From assembly GCA_023212725.1 (NCBI GenBank), contig JALBYF010000013.1, forward strand, positions 186,001-250,000: DNA of 64,000 nt, written 5' to 3'. The position numbers and the translations under genes are program-made. The notes under the pieces are model-generated. The model did no database searches and had not been told where the DNA came from. It was given only the letters and a program-made list of their open reading frames with translations. Below are positions 20,475 through 32,300 of this stretch, piece by piece. Within the stretch, counting starts at the first letter, position 1. Every line of letters begins with the position of its first letter. Source of the stretch: Tranzscheliella williamsii (taxonomy: Eukaryota > Basidiomycota > Ustilaginomycetes > Ustilaginales > Ustilaginaceae).

Positions 20475-21284
20475 ACCGGGGGGTGACGTGCGGCGCGGGG
20501 GTCTGGTGTGATGCGCCGATGGCAACAAGACTCGGCGTGAGCGATAGTGGGTGGCAGGTGTTGTGGTTGATGGTATAAACGCCGCGATGAAGGAATGTGG
20601 TCACATGAAGCTTGTCTTAGCCACTTGCTGACGATGGATTCCATGAATGCCGCATTAGCATAGCTATGACGCTGGACGGCGGCAGTCTGAGAAAATGCGA
20701 ATCCGAATTCTAAGCTATACGCACGGCTTGTGCTCATGGCTGCATGTACGCAACGTTAGCTTGCAGCAGAGCGCGCTTTCTTCCATTCTAAGGGAACGTG
20801 CCAGTCACCAAAAGGGAAAAAGGAATTGCTGCGCTGCGAGTGTTGCGAAGCCAAGATCGCGGTTGGGCCGTGCCTAATCGAAACAGCGTAAAGCTTGGCC
20901 ACTATATTTGGCACTGGCGGAGTCGGGTGGATGAGTGTGGGCGTGTCCGGTACACCAATCCAGCATGAATCTTCGTCGCAGTCCAAGGTACCTGGTGCGC
21001 TCTGGTTCTATCCTACGTGCAATAGCAATTACACGCAGCAATGCGGGAGGAGTGGCGCGAGAATGGGATCAAGACTGCACCAATGAAAGTGATTCAGCAC
21101 ACGACGAGATAGTGTCGAGAACGTCCCGGAAAGAAAATCAATAAACGAGCGAGATGAGCAATGCAAAAGACAGTGGGGGATGCAGTTATGGATGGATGCA
21201 CGAGTGGATTGCTGACGGGCCGCGGCGGCAATCTATGGTAATTTTGCGTGTCGAGAAGGGCGAGCGTAATGAAACGGTGTCCGC
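20475..21284. other. Intergenic between two - strand genes
   Basis: These 810 bases contain the promoter of the CNNM-like gene. The Flc-like gene ends at 21285, so its transcript end should be here too. No coding or RNA gene is evident. Confidence 0.5.
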
Positions 21285-23753
21285 TTAAGCCATCGGAGTG
21301 TGGGGTCCGCTTCGCGAGTCGTGGAAAACGGTCTGGCCCGACTGTGCTGAGACCGTCGAGTCGGCATGGGCGGCGGCGGGCCTGAAAGCAGCACTTGCTC
21401 CGGCCACGCTTCCCAGGCCGCCACCGGCACCGGCATCACCAGCTGCTGCCTGACTCGGACCGACATGCTCGACGGGCTGTCCGTTTGGCTCGCTCGATAG
21501 GCCTTGTCTGGCAGGTTGTGCGTCGTCAAAAGTGTTGGTTGCGCCGGGCGGGCTGCTTCCGGACGACCCGGATGAAAGGGGTTCCGGACCAGAGCTACGT
21601 TCTTCATGCTCGGCCGCGTCATGCGTGGCCTCAGTGCCCAAGGCGCCAAAAGTGTAGGTGGGCTTCTCGCTCATCTCCGCGTCACCGATCCTCGTAGAGT
21701 TCCACTGGCGCTTGCGAAGGAAGGGCGAGACAAGATCCCAGAGGGTTAAGAAGAAGAGGAAGACGATGGGCAGTCCTGTAAACACGATCATGGCAAAGCC
21801 TAGAACGACACGAGGAATCGTCTCAATGTCGGCTAACGGCGTTAATGCAATGCAGATGCCCCACGAAATGACGCGGAAGACCAGGAGGAAGATCATCACA
21901 AAGTTGCTCGTCTTGTCGCGCCCAGGCCGGCAGATACAGAGCACCAAAAAGAAGAGCAGATCTGTAGCCGCCAAACCAATCGACTGACGGAAACCGTTGC
22001 CACGTCTCTGGGCGAAACCGATGAAACAAGCTCGGATAAAGTAGACCAGTAAGAAGACAAGACCGAACCAGAAGTACTTCGGCTTGAAAGGATGGGCAAT
22101 GGCGCCCCACTTTCGCGAGACCGGGCTGGCATTGGCGGGAGGAGTGTCACCATAGAAAAGCTCTTCTCTCGAGCCATGGCGACTGGCCCGGAACACCGGC
22201 AGATAGATGAAGATGATGCCTAACAGATAGACGATCAGGAGAATGGCAGCCAAAAAGTCGGGAAGCCACGAATCGCCGCGGAGCCACTGCCAAAAGGCGA
22301 AAACCAGGAAGACTTGAAAGGTAGCAATCAGGAATCTGCCAAAGAGCGGGCGACAAAACATGCCAAGGAAAGACCTCCCGGTCAACCGTGAAGACCATGC
22401 CGACGCTCGTCCTTGGCGTCTGCAAGTGATGAGCCTCACCAAGGCTGCAATAAGGAAAACGACGATGCAGATGCCGACCAGGACGGCAAATAACATGGCC
22501 AAGCTGACAAGAACGGTCAGGAAAGCACTAGCTGGGGAGATATTGTTGAGCTCGGTGAAGTATCCCAAGCCGATGGGAGAAGGAGTGTTCCGAGAGATGA
22601 CAGGCAGATAGCCATTGTTTGTATTCTGTGCAATCTGTCCGCCAGGCCCTGTATACGGAGCGTAAACTTGTCTCTTGGCAAGCGACTTGAAGTTGAAGCT
22701 GAGAAGTTCGCTTAGATGACTGTGGACTGCCGTCTTGACGGCACCTGCTGGGGAGGCTGCTAATGAGGTTACATTGGCGCTAGTTTTGGGGAGTGCTAGC
22801 AGTGAGAAGCCACCAAGGCCGCCAAGCGAAGATGAAGGGGCTTTATAGGCAGCGCTTGTGAAAGGATTGAATTGCTTGCCAGACTCGGCCTGCAGGAGAG
22901 CGCCGAATGTGCCATCACGAGCACCACCGGTCTTTTCTCGTGTAGAAGTAATGGAATCCTGTACAGCTGAGATGTTGAGCAGACCGATGGCCCATGCAAA
23001 GTTGCGTGCAAACTGGGTGAAAACAGAGGGATAGTTGAGACTCAGCAGCGCTGACATAGGGATGTGCTGGATGGTAGTAAAGACGTCGACTACCCTCCAC
23101 TGCGCTGCGCCCAAGCTGGATGCGATTGTGGTGTGGATGATCGAGCTGACCACAGCAAGCAGGAAGACGCCGAGAACAGCGTATTTGGCCGCGGGCTGAT
23201 ATGTGGTCTTTCCGTTGGACAGTGTCGCTTGCACGCATCCCACCACCGTGTTGTTGGAATCGGTCAGTTCCACCGTGGCAACCGCTTCGAGGTCAGGGAC
23301 GGTATAGGCGATGGTGGGGATCTTCTCAATGAACTGAGCCGGAACAGAGAAAATGCCAGATCCTTGAAACTGGTAGTTAGGCAAGGGGCAGAGGGCGGCA
23401 ATTGTGTCGCATAGGTCGATGGAAAGAGAGAAAAGACCGAGTCCATAAGCATTGACACTAACCTCAACCGACACCCTTAGATCGTCTTGGACCGAAGCGG
23501 CCGATATATCAAACTCGAGCGTGCGGTTCTCGCGGAAGAACTTAAAGTCGAGTGCCGAGATCAGGATGGCTTCTGGTGGACTACAATACGCTGCCGAAGA
23601 GGTATAGAGCATCTGTGTGCCCCCAATACCACTAGCTGCTACAACCGGCGCTGACAGGGTGCCCATGGACACCGTTAGCAACGTGACCAGGTATATGACC
23701 CCTCCGAGTGCACCATGTCGTCGATTGTCGAGCGGGCTACGAAGTAACCTCAT
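21285..23753 (-). CDS. Flc/TRP-like multi-pass membrane protein (Pkd2/flavin carrier family)
   Basis: The 822-residue frame starts at the ATG at 23753. A signal peptide (hydrophobic IYLVTLLTVSMG) leads into a luminal ML-like domain of about 150 residues with paired cysteines. A TRP-like domain with about nine membrane segments follows (for example AVLGVFLLAVVSSIIHT, LLFFLVLCICRPGRDKTSNF). A disordered Ser/Gly-rich cytosolic tail of about 120 residues ends the protein. Fungal relatives include Flc1-3 of budding yeast and Pkd2 of fission yeast, linked to FAD transport into the ER, cell-wall integrity and Ca2+ handling. The exact substrate cannot be read from the sequence. Confidence 0.9.
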   Translation of the reverse strand: MRLLRSPLDNRRHGALGGVIYLVTLLTVSMGTLSAPVVAASGIGGTQMLYTSSAAYCSPPEAILISALDFKFFRENRTLEFDISAASVQDDLRVSVEVSVNAYGLGLFSLSIDLCDTIAALCPLPNYQFQGSGIFSVPAQFIEKIPTIAYTVPDLEAVATVELTDSNNTVVGCVQATLSNGKTTYQPAAKYAVLGVFLLAVVSSIIHTTIASSLGAAQWRVVDVFTTIQHIPMSALLSLNYPSVFTQFARNFAWAIGLLNISAVQDSITSTREKTGGARDGTFGALLQAESGKQFNPFTSAAYKAPSSSLGGLGGFSLLALPKTSANVTSLAASPAGAVKTAVHSHLSELLSFNFKSLAKRQVYAPYTGPGGQIAQNTNNGYLPVISRNTPSPIGLGYFTELNNISPASAFLTVLVSLAMLFAVLVGICIVVFLIAALVRLITCRRQGRASAWSSRLTGRSFLGMFCRPLFGRFLIATFQVFLVFAFWQWLRGDSWLPDFLAAILLIVYLLGIIFIYLPVFRASRHGSREELFYGDTPPANASPVSRKWGAIAHPFKPKYFWFGLVFLLVYFIRACFIGFAQRRGNGFRQSIGLAATDLLFFLVLCICRPGRDKTSNFVMIFLLVFRVISWGICIALTPLADIETIPRVVLGFAMIVFTGLPIVFLFFLTLWDLVSPFLRKRQWNSTRIGDAEMSEKPTYTFGALGTEATHDAAEHEERSSGPEPLSSGSSGSSPPGATNTFDDAQPARQGLSSEPNGQPVEHVGPSQAAAGDAGAGGGLGSVAGASAAFRPAAAHADSTVSAQSGQTVFHDSRSGPHTPMA

Positions 23754-24910
23754 GGCTGCCCGTGACTATGAGGCAGGTACCCAGGACGGGCGACGCTGAA
23801 GCGGAAAATCGAGCGAATAGGGTGTTAGAGGGCAGACAAAGGAAGCCGAACACGCGTTTGCAGACGGTGCTCAGCACCTTGGCCGGCAGCGTAAAGGATT
23901 GGATGTAGGAAACTTGAAGAGCAGCGAAAGGAGCAGCCGGCAAGAAAATGTCTAGGAGAGCAGGTGGGGAAGCAAGGTGAAGCGGCCAAACTCCTGCGCC
24001 GCGGGAAGTGGTTATGGTGAAGAGCAAGGGATCTGAATTCTAGAGACAATGGATTGAACTGCCCAGAAGAACCTCGCTGATCAACGACGCAACTGGCCGA
24101 CACATGGAGATCTGAGAAGCAGAGAGGATGACAAGTCGGTAAGAAAACATAAGAAACTTGCGCAACGGAGAGTGAAAATGGAGAACTCCACTCGGCGTCC
24201 GATACACAGATAAGTATGGGACAAGCGACTAGCATCAGTCGATCGCAAGGTGGATGCAGTCCACCAAAAGAAGGACCTGCATATTTGCATTCGCATTTGC
24301 TTATCCAGCTGCCGTCGCCGTCATCAAAAACGGGGATTTTGGGAGATTTTGACGAGCGCGAGTTTATGCTGAGCAGGAGAAAGCCAAGGGAAGAAGGCGA
24401 GGATAGACTAGCTGACCGACACCCGCGCGACAAAGGGGCCATCATAATGCCCGATGACGGCAGAGAACGGCAAATCACTATCGAGCAGTCCTAGATGTGG
24501 ATCTGTGAATAGAACTTAACTGCAGCCGACTGCAGCCTGACTAGGTAGTTGCAGTGCGTATCATTCAAACCCATCCTCTTCGTGTCAAGGATTGCGCTGC
24601 GCTACCATTCGGATGACCGCCTAGCAGCAGTCGTCTTGCTCTTGCGGCCCATCCGTAATCATCATATGGAAACTTGCAGCATTGGCGCCGCATGTAAATG
24701 CACACCCCAAACGAGCCAGTAAGTTGGGCATTTGCGGCTGATTTCCTGCGCGAACGGAAGAGGCGAATAAAGAGCATGTGCTTACGTATCCGTACGAGAA
24801 AGTCCGGCGACCTCTGATGCGGCCTCCACTGTCAAAAGTGTGGATCAGTGGTTCTTGCTCGCCAGTTGAGGTCTGGTTACCATCTTTCAAAGCTCATAGC
24901 TACCACAAGC
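23754..24910. promoter_or_regulatory. Divergent intergenic region between the Flc-like and ankyrin genes
   Basis: This 1.16-kb region separates two divergent start codons and should carry both promoters. Short frames on both strands lack family resemblance. I identified no tRNA or repeat. Confidence 0.5.
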
Positions 24911-25646
24911 ATGACACCTGTACCGACGTCTACCGACAGGGCCGTGGCGAACTCGACGACCGCGTCTGTGGGTTTGCCAACGGACGAGCAGCCCGGCGGA
25001 GACGTGACGGCACCGCGATCGGTCGCGGAGCTTCCTGATGCAGCCATCGACCTGGCGAACCGGGTGAGTACGCTATGCTGAGGTTGCGGCGCGAGGGATG
25101 GATTGGTGGCTGACCGCTCCGGGGTTGCGCGCGCAGATGTTCGATTTGGCGCGGCAGGGCGACGTCTCGCTGCTAAACTACCTGGCTGCCGGTCTGCCGC
25201 CCAACTTGACGAACAACCGCGGCGACACGCTGCTGATGTTGGCCGCCTACCACGGACACGTCGAGCTCGTCCGGCGCATGCTAGAGCCCCCCGAACATCG
25301 CCAACCGTCTCCCTCCGGCAAGGTCTGGAACGGCCGCCCCGACCCGAACCAGCTCAACGGCCGCGGACAGAGCATCGTCGCCGGCGCCGTCTTCAAGGGC
25401 TTCGACCAGGTCATCCAACTGCTCATCCAGCACGGCGCAGACCCACTCGGCGGGCAGCCCAGCGCAGAGGAATGCGCCAAGATGTTCAACAAATGGGATG
25501 GAGACACTGGCTACAAAAAACTCTTCCTAGAGGCCCCCGGCCGAGGCTCCGGCGTCAGAGAGGCGGCTGACGCCGTCGAAGACCGTGAAGAGGTGCGCCG
25601 AGTACCCGGCCACGGCCTCCAGCACGTCCGCACACAAGATACCTGA
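24911..25646 (+). CDS. Small ankyrin-repeat protein, one intron
   Basis: Exon 1 runs from the ATG at 24911 to 25063 and exon 2 from 25137 to 25646, with a 73-nt intron (GTGAGT...GCGCAG, phase 0). The product has 220 residues. Two to three ankyrin repeats follow the junction (GDVSLLNYLAAGLPPNLTNN, GDTLLMLAAYHGHVELVRRM, GQSIVAGAVFKGFDQVIQLL). This resembles short fungal ankyrin proteins with an unstructured N-terminus. Such proteins mediate protein-protein contacts. The last 30 residues are charged and could hide a further unrecognised exon end. The gene converges on RMI1 with only 132 bp between stops. Confidence 0.82.
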
Positions 25647-25778
25647 ACCAGACCACACACCAGCCTGTTGCTGTTGTACATTACTATTGCTGGACCTAAG
25701 AAAACTGTATGAGACGGAGGCGTCTGACCTGCAAGGATCGGGAAGCGAACTACACTTAACGCAAGGAACAGCGCGAGA

Positions 25779-26954
25779 TTATGGCTCTGGCGACGAATCG
25801 ATCACGATCGGGTCCTGACGTGTGTTGGCAGTGGCTGGTTTCCGAGCGCGCATCGGTGCAGTGCTAGCGAGGCTGCCGTGCACAGACGAAAGAAACGGTT
25901 CTTCGATGGAAGCAAACAGCTCGTCGTCATCGTCACTGTCGATCAAACTGATCGGCTTGGTGACTTTTTCCGGCGCTGAGGGAATAGATTGTGGTACGGG
26001 CTCGACTGGCGCGGCACGCGCTCTCTTCGCTGGAGCCGAAAGAGCTGCCGGATTGGTGTGCTTCAGCAGACTGGTTCGACTGACACTTTGGGCTTGCTCA
26101 GCTTCAAGCATGGCCAGCAAGAAGCCTTCGTCTTCGTCTTCCACGGCACCATCCAGCTCGTCCGCGTGGTGTTCAGGGCCACCCACCCCCCGCGCCGTAT
26201 CCGACAGTATCTGTCTGGGCTCAGTGATGGTGTTGGAAGGTCGCGCTGTATTGCTCGGCGCACTCAAAGCTGGGCTTTCGTCTAGAGCTGGCTTGTCAAG
26301 CTCAAGGCGTAGAGAATTTATAAATGCTAGGTCTGCCGCCGCCATTTTCTCTTGCACTGCGCCTCCTTCGACAGAGACGGTGCGAGGCGAGAGAAGGATG
26401 TATCCATCCTTGACAGGAGCACCTTTGAGAAGCAGCTTTGCCCCGATCTGCGTGGTATTCATATCTAGGCCAGATATCCTCTGCGCTTCGATCGCAATGA
26501 GCCTTTCTGAACTGGATTTGCCGCCGACCGACAACTCCAGCTTGAGCATTCTGCGGGGAAACACGGTGGTCGATTGGTACTTTTCTTCCTCCTGCGCCTG
26601 AAATTCGGTCATATGTCCCTCACTAGTTTCGCCGCCGGCTAACTTCGCGATGTCGTGATCGCCATCGTGCGTCGAGTTGTCAGCGCTGTCCGCATGTTTC
26701 ATTGGGAGCTTTCCAGCCTCCCTTCGCGCTTCGGCAATATCCAGTTGAGTAGAGCGTGAGACGCCGATGTCGATCATGCTTTCGATCTGAACAAGCACGG
26801 CGCCACGCGCGATATCACCGATCTTGCCGTTGGGCGTCTTGAGCAGGTCATTGGCGAATGGGAGGTACGAGGGCGATACGACACGAACCAGGTCGGTGTT
26901 GAGCAACTCTTGTCGCACGCTCTTCGCCAACTGGTCGTCAGCGATCGGCGCCAT
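25779..26954 (-). CDS. RMI1: RecQ-mediated genome instability protein 1 (RMI1)
   Basis: The start is taken at the ATG at 26954 (MAPIADDQLAKSV), giving 391 residues; the open frame extends to 27065. The N-terminal helical DUF1767-like region leads to an OB fold at about residues 135-215 with the typical pattern LKLELS...RLIAIEAQ...GAKLLLKGAPVKDGYILLSP. The C-terminal half is acidic and disordered, ending in DPIVIDSSPEP with a possible SUMO-interacting IVID-type motif. Rmi1 stabilises topoisomerase III with the RecQ helicase (Sgs1/BLM) to dissolve double Holliday junctions. Identification rests on the OB-fold pattern. Confidence 0.8.
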   Translation of the reverse strand: MAPIADDQLAKSVRQELLNTDLVRVVSPSYLPFANDLLKTPNGKIGDIARGAVLVQIESMIDIGVSRSTQLDIAEARREAGKLPMKHADSADNSTHDGDHDIAKLAGGETSEGHMTEFQAQEEEKYQSTTVFPRRMLKLELSVGGKSSSERLIAIEAQRISGLDMNTTQIGAKLLLKGAPVKDGYILLSPRTVSVEGGAVQEKMAAADLAFINSLRLELDKPALDESPALSAPSNTARPSNTITEPRQILSDTARGVGGPEHHADELDGAVEDEDEGFLLAMLEAEQAQSVSRTSLLKHTNPAALSAPAKRARAAPVEPVPQSIPSAPEKVTKPISLIDSDDDDELFASIEEPFLSSVHGSLASTAPMRARKPATANTRQDPIVIDSSPEP

Positions 26955-27742
26955 ACCGAGGTGGCGGGAGCGTATGCGCTGCACGCAGTCGCCTCTGTTA
27001 GGCAGGCATTGCATGGGCCTGGGAGGGTTAGAGACGTGGACCCAACGGCAGAGCACGCAGTGCACTCACAGCCATTCTTGATGGATGCTCAGCGTCGGAT
27101 ACCGCGCCGACAGAAGGCGGCTGACGGCTAACGGAATCTCTCTGTTCTGAAGCGGCATCTTCGAAGACAGCTACATGGTTGTCTAGCAATGTGGTGGCGT
27201 GGAGCAAGGAGAAACGAAACCGCTACCTTCCGATATTGCGGCAGAAAGAAAAGTAACACTCCCTTTCCACTTTCGAAATCGGCACCACCGCGTCGCCCTA
27301 CAGCTCCAGCGTATCAAGCTGATATCATTAGATGAGCTTGACTCTGTAAGGTGTCCGTTGCTGACCGTGGGAAGCGCTTTTTCTTCGTGCAAATGGTATT
27401 GCCACAAGTGGGCAAGGAGACTGACTCTATCGGATCAACCGACTGCTACACCAGTGGATGCTCAGAGTCTTCTCGCACCGATTCCCATCGTAAGCTACTA
27501 CTCCGCCTACCGATTCCGCAATTTTGTATGTAATGACTGCTCCTCATTTTCTCTCGCGCCACTACCGCAATGTATAGCTCTGATTAGCCTGCGGCACAGT
27601 ATTGAAGGTCGCTTCTTCCGCACAAGCATCCTAAAGCGAGCGAAGCAGTAGGCGACGACGGCGGGTGTGACTAGTATGTCCGCATGGCTATTAGATACGG
27701 TGTTGCGTACGGTGCTATTGTTTTGCACGGAGGGAGACTGGG
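26955..27742. other. Intergenic between RMI1 and GPI3
   Basis: This 788-base gap upstream of RMI1 includes the end of the GPI3 gene. A 150-codon frame on the + strand (27199-27651) has unusual composition and no family signature, so I do not call it a gene. Confidence 0.45.
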
Positions 27743-29265
27743 TCAAGATAGCAGTTTCGCAAGCTGCTCAGCCTCGTCCTGCGGTATGAGCTGCTGTTCA
27801 GGAAGGGTGTCTGTTGCTCCATGTGTAGGCACGGGGTGGGCCGGGCTGAACGCAGGCGGGCGGTCGATCTTGCTGTCCGGCAGCCACCACTGCAACAGTT
27901 TCAAGAAGAGCAGGTCGACGGCGACAATGATGACAAAGATCTTGCCGGCGATGGGGCCGCCGGCGTAGTAACGTGCGAATCTCTCGGTCGGCCTGGGGAA
28001 GTCGTTGGCGATTGCGGTACGGTAGACCCTGACCAGGCGGTCCGCAACGTCTGTCCACGAGTACATTTCTCGAACAGCGGCGTGGTAGGCGAGAGGGTCG
28101 TGTTTGCCGGCGCGGACGTAGGCGATGGCGTCCTCCATGGCCCGGACCACGTCGTCCTCCTCGGGCCGCGCCAGCCGGATCATCTCAGGCGGCAGCACTT
28201 CGGGGACGCCACCGACGCGGGTCGAAACGACAAAGAGGCCCGCGCAGGCAGCCTCGATGATCCCCGTCCCAAACGCTTCGGTCAGCGAGGTATTGAGGAA
28301 GATCGTCCCCCGCGTCAAGTGCTTCTGCACCTCGCCTTGCCGTACCGCTCCACACAGCTCGACCCGGTCCTGGAGCATATATTGTTCGCGCATCTGCTCT
28401 AGCTCGACGCGCTTGGGCCCATCTCCACCTAGCAGGGCAAGCAGACCGTCCTGTCAGCCACTAGACGGATGTGTAGCCAATCCTCTGAGCTACTCACCTA
28501 TCAGAAAGTGGATGTCCTCATGTGCGGCGCAAAGGCGTGGTATGGCCGCGATCAGGAGGTCGATTCCTTTCCTGTACATTAATCTGCTGAGGACGACGAC
28601 AGTCAGCCTGCCGGCTTGCGCGCGGGTGGGGTCCGGGAGGAACTGATCGGCCACCACGGCATTGGGGATGACGGAGACGATGGCTGGGTCGAGGTGGGCG
28701 CGCAGTGTTGTGTTTTCCTTGCCCGTGTGCGAGACGCAGACGACGGCGTCGACGTCGCTCAGGCAGAAGCGGATCAGCTTGTTGGTGAGGATCGACGCAG
28801 TGTCCGCGAAGCCGAACAGGCTGTGGTCGGTGAAGACCGCCTTGAGGCCGAGCGTGCGCGCGTGCAGGATGCCCTCGTGCGCCATCGACGACAGCGCCTG
28901 GTGCCCGTGCACCAGCTGGATCTCCTCGCGGATCAGGATCGACCGCAGCGTCGGAAACAGCGCGAAAAAGTTCGGAAGCGTGTCCTGCCGCGCAATCACC
29001 TGGTACGGCAGATAGTACACCTTGAGCCCGTTCGAGAGATAGCGCACCCCGACGCGGTCGGGGCTGTAGGAATGCGTGATGATAATGACCTGCCCGCCCA
29101 CATGTATAGCAGCCGTCAGCTTGCCGATCTCCCTCCCGCGCTTCGCAGGCCTCATTCGCCGCAGCAGTCACTTACCTTGTGCCCAAGCGCCAGAAGCCGC
29201 TCCCCCACAAAGTAGATGTGTCCCTCAACGCCACCCACATTCGGGAAGAAGAAGTCCGAGACCAT
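27743..29265 (-). CDS. GPI3: PIG-A/Gpi3, catalytic subunit of GPI-GlcNAc transferase
   Basis: Three exons fit in phase: 29265-29176, 29089-28498 and 28428-27743, with introns of 86 and 69 nt. The product has 455 residues. The start motif [16 protein letters not shown] is almost universal in this family. It is followed by [24 protein letters not shown], here written in two parts ([24 protein letters not shown]). GT4-family glycosyltransferase motifs come next: [27 protein letters not shown] across the second intron, and [16 protein letters not shown] with the catalytic EX7E. A C-terminal membrane segment ([19 protein letters not shown]) anchors it in the ER, where it adds GlcNAc to phosphatidylinositol. 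An in-frame ATG at 29370 is an alternative start. Confidence 0.95.
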
Positions 29266-29391
29266 GCTGCGAGTCGGCCACCGCGGCACACACAAAAACA
29301 GCCATAGCGCGCCAATCAAGAATGCAAGGTCAGCTGCGTGCTCCCTAGAATACAATGAAAACAAGAGCATCAGGAAAGGAGGTGGATGTGC

Positions 29392-32300
29392 TCACGCAAT
29401 ATGCAGCCGTGCCGGTGTGTCCGCAATCTGCTCCGAGGAGGGAGGGGGAGAAGAGGGCGTGGAGGAACGTTCGAGGACGGCGGCATCCGGCGGGGTGTCG
29501 GCAGTAAACGGTGGGACGTCGAGGACGAGACGCTGCGAGATGGCGACCGCAGCCGGTATGGCTTCGGCGGCCGCGTCTTTGCCGCCGCAGTTGATGACGA
29601 CGTCGAGGGCGAGGAGGAGGCGGATGGCGAGCATGTGCGTAGCAACCGGGTCGTGGGTGATGTCTGCCATCAGAGCGGTCTGAAGGCGCTTCAGGTTGTG
29701 CACGATGCGGGCTGCAGCTGCTGTCCGGTCTGTCTCTGCGGGCGGGCAGAGCCGCGCGAAGGTGGCAAATCTCCGAATGTCGGCCTCGGGGTCGCGGAAC
29801 TGGTTGGGCCTCTCTTCGACGAAGAGGAGCGTGCTGGCTGCGAATGCCTCGTCGAACGCCTTGTCCAGCGCAGCCTGGGGCGGCAGGAGCTGGGTCCATA
29901 GAAACTCGGCCCAGAAATCTGCGGGCACCGGCGTTGACCCAGCCGCACGCTGCGTGTAGAAGTCGGTCATCCACGCCCATGCCCAGTCGGTAGAGACATC
30001 GGGGCTGGCGCCGGCACGCTTCGCGACGCTGCGCAACGCTTCGCGCTTGGAAGCGTGAGCGTGCGGGTCAGCGAAGCCTGCAGCGATCGTCTCGCCGACC
30101 AGGGCAGCTGCTTCGAGTCGCACGTCTTCGTCATCGTCCGTGAGCAGCGCGACCGCGGCGAAGCGGGTGTTGAACAGGGCGCGTGAGCTGCGCCCCACGC
30201 CCATGGCCGCGGCGGTGTGCGCAGGGAAGAGGACGCCGCCTAAAGCGCGCATGGCCTGGACTGCAGCCTCGCGCGACTGGACCGATTGGTACTCGTCTGC
30301 GCAGGCGGTGACCATTGCCGCCCACCGTTCGGTGAGCTCCCACACCGCCTCTGACGGTCTGTCCGCAACAAGCACGCTGCATAAATTGGCCAGGTACGGC
30401 AGCAGCGCCTCCCGCAGCGGAACGCACGTCGTGCAGTGGGCGATTTCGGCGATCTGACATGCTTCGTCCAAGAGGGCCGGTCCGCTGTCAGCGACGCAGG
30501 CCAGAACCGACTGGGCCCGCACGTCCCGCTGCGCTGCCAGAGAGTGTAATACCTCGGCTGCGTGCACGCGATGCCAGATGCCTTGGTCTTCGCGCTTGGT
30601 TGTGCCGTGCAGGGCCTTAACCACTTCAGCCATGCCTTCGGGGGCTTGCGCGGCAGCCCTGCCTAGGCTAGCAATACCGTCGTCGCCCACCAGGGCCTCC
30701 AGGACGCTGAACCGCACGTCAGCAGATGGCGAGGCCAAGAGTTGAGCGCAGGTCGTCATGAATGAGCTCCCAGCGGAAGTGCGGCTCTCTGCAGCGCGAG
30801 AGGCGACCTGCAGCAGCAACCTTGCGCTAACGGCAAGCAGGGCCGGCCCGCCGGGCGCCCGGACGCGGTGGATAAGCGTTTCGGGGTCGGCTGTCGCGCT
30901 GAGAAAGGCATTGATCCACGGAACAACATTGTCGAGGATCGAGCTGCTGCAAGCCGAAAAGGCCGCCTGCCTTGCGCCGGCGTAGTCTTGGACCACCTCG
31001 AGATACGCAGCCTGTGTGACGGGGCACCGATTGTGTTCCAGGAAGGTGGTCGTGTTGGCTGCAAGGGTGTCCGCGAGCGACTGCATGTCGGCCTCGAAAG
31101 CAGTCGTGGGAGCCTCGGACTCACCCAGGCTCTTGAGCAGGCGCTGGACAGCAAGCAACCGTCCATGCAGCGCGTTCTGTGAGCGAGCCTGAGTTGCCTG
31201 CTCGACCATGTGCGTCGCGAGACGGCCGCACTCTGTCAGGGGCACAAACGCCGCATAAGCCTTGGCCGCCACCTCGCGGACCTTCCAGACGCTGTGTCCG
31301 AGACAGGCCGAGAGCATGTCTCGATAGTCTTGCATCTTGAGCACATCGTCCGCTTTACTCGGGCAGGTCTCTGGCGCCTGCATGCGGCTGAATAGCATCA
31401 GGATGGAGAAGATACTGGACTCTGCACCGCTATCGGCGAGGTCCTGGACAGACGCATCATGACTTAGGATGCCTCGGAAGAAGGAGTCCGTATTGGGATA
31501 TGCGACGAAAAACTCCTCGATGGGCATACGCGCGTCCTTGCTGTTTTTGTTGATGTTCCTGCTTCCAAAGATCCTAATGCACAGAGAGGAGAACAGCATC
31601 ATGCTGACGTTGCGCAGACCCCAGTAGCGAGACTTGAACCTGCTGATCGTGAGTTCGAGCAGGCTGCCTAGATAGGGCGTCATGTGGTCGGATAGCGCGC
31701 CGTCCATCACGAGCACGCGCAGGATGTTGAGAGCGTGGATGGAGGCAACGGGCATGGTGTCGACTTCCAGTGGACTGTCGTTGGCGATCTCGATAAGCCG
31801 GCGGACCGTGGACTGAAGCACGGTCGAATCGTGCTGGTTCGGCTGTGCGCTGACAAGGGCGAGGACTGCATAGCCAATGCCAGCACTACGTCGGGTGATG
31901 CTGAGCCGTGAGCCCGGCTGCGCCACGGCGTTGAGGAACGAGACAATCCACTGCTCGGGCAGGAATGAGATCTCGGCGTCCTGGCTGCGAACGATGGCAG
32001 AAGCCGCATTGCAGTAGGCGGGATAGATCGTACTGAAGGCGCCCCGGTGGCGGACCTGGGTCAGCCACAAATTGAAGCGCGCGCCCACTTGCTCGATAAG
32101 CGCGGCAGAATAGACATCTTTCCACGCTGTGGCCGCCTCGGGAGCCGCATCTGCTTTTTTGCCCCCGGGTCTACTGGGTCGTTGTAGCGTCGTCGAGACC
32201 AGAATGCCTAAAAATGCGCTTGCCTCCTTCATGCCCCTCCATGAATAAGAAAGGATGACCTGATGTTTTGGCCCAGCATTGGAGTCCTCCTGCGACTGCA

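Noticed and set aside
27199..27651. 150-codon + strand frame upstream of RMI1
   Set aside because: It does not start at a good ATG, its composition is unlike neighbours and no motif is present.
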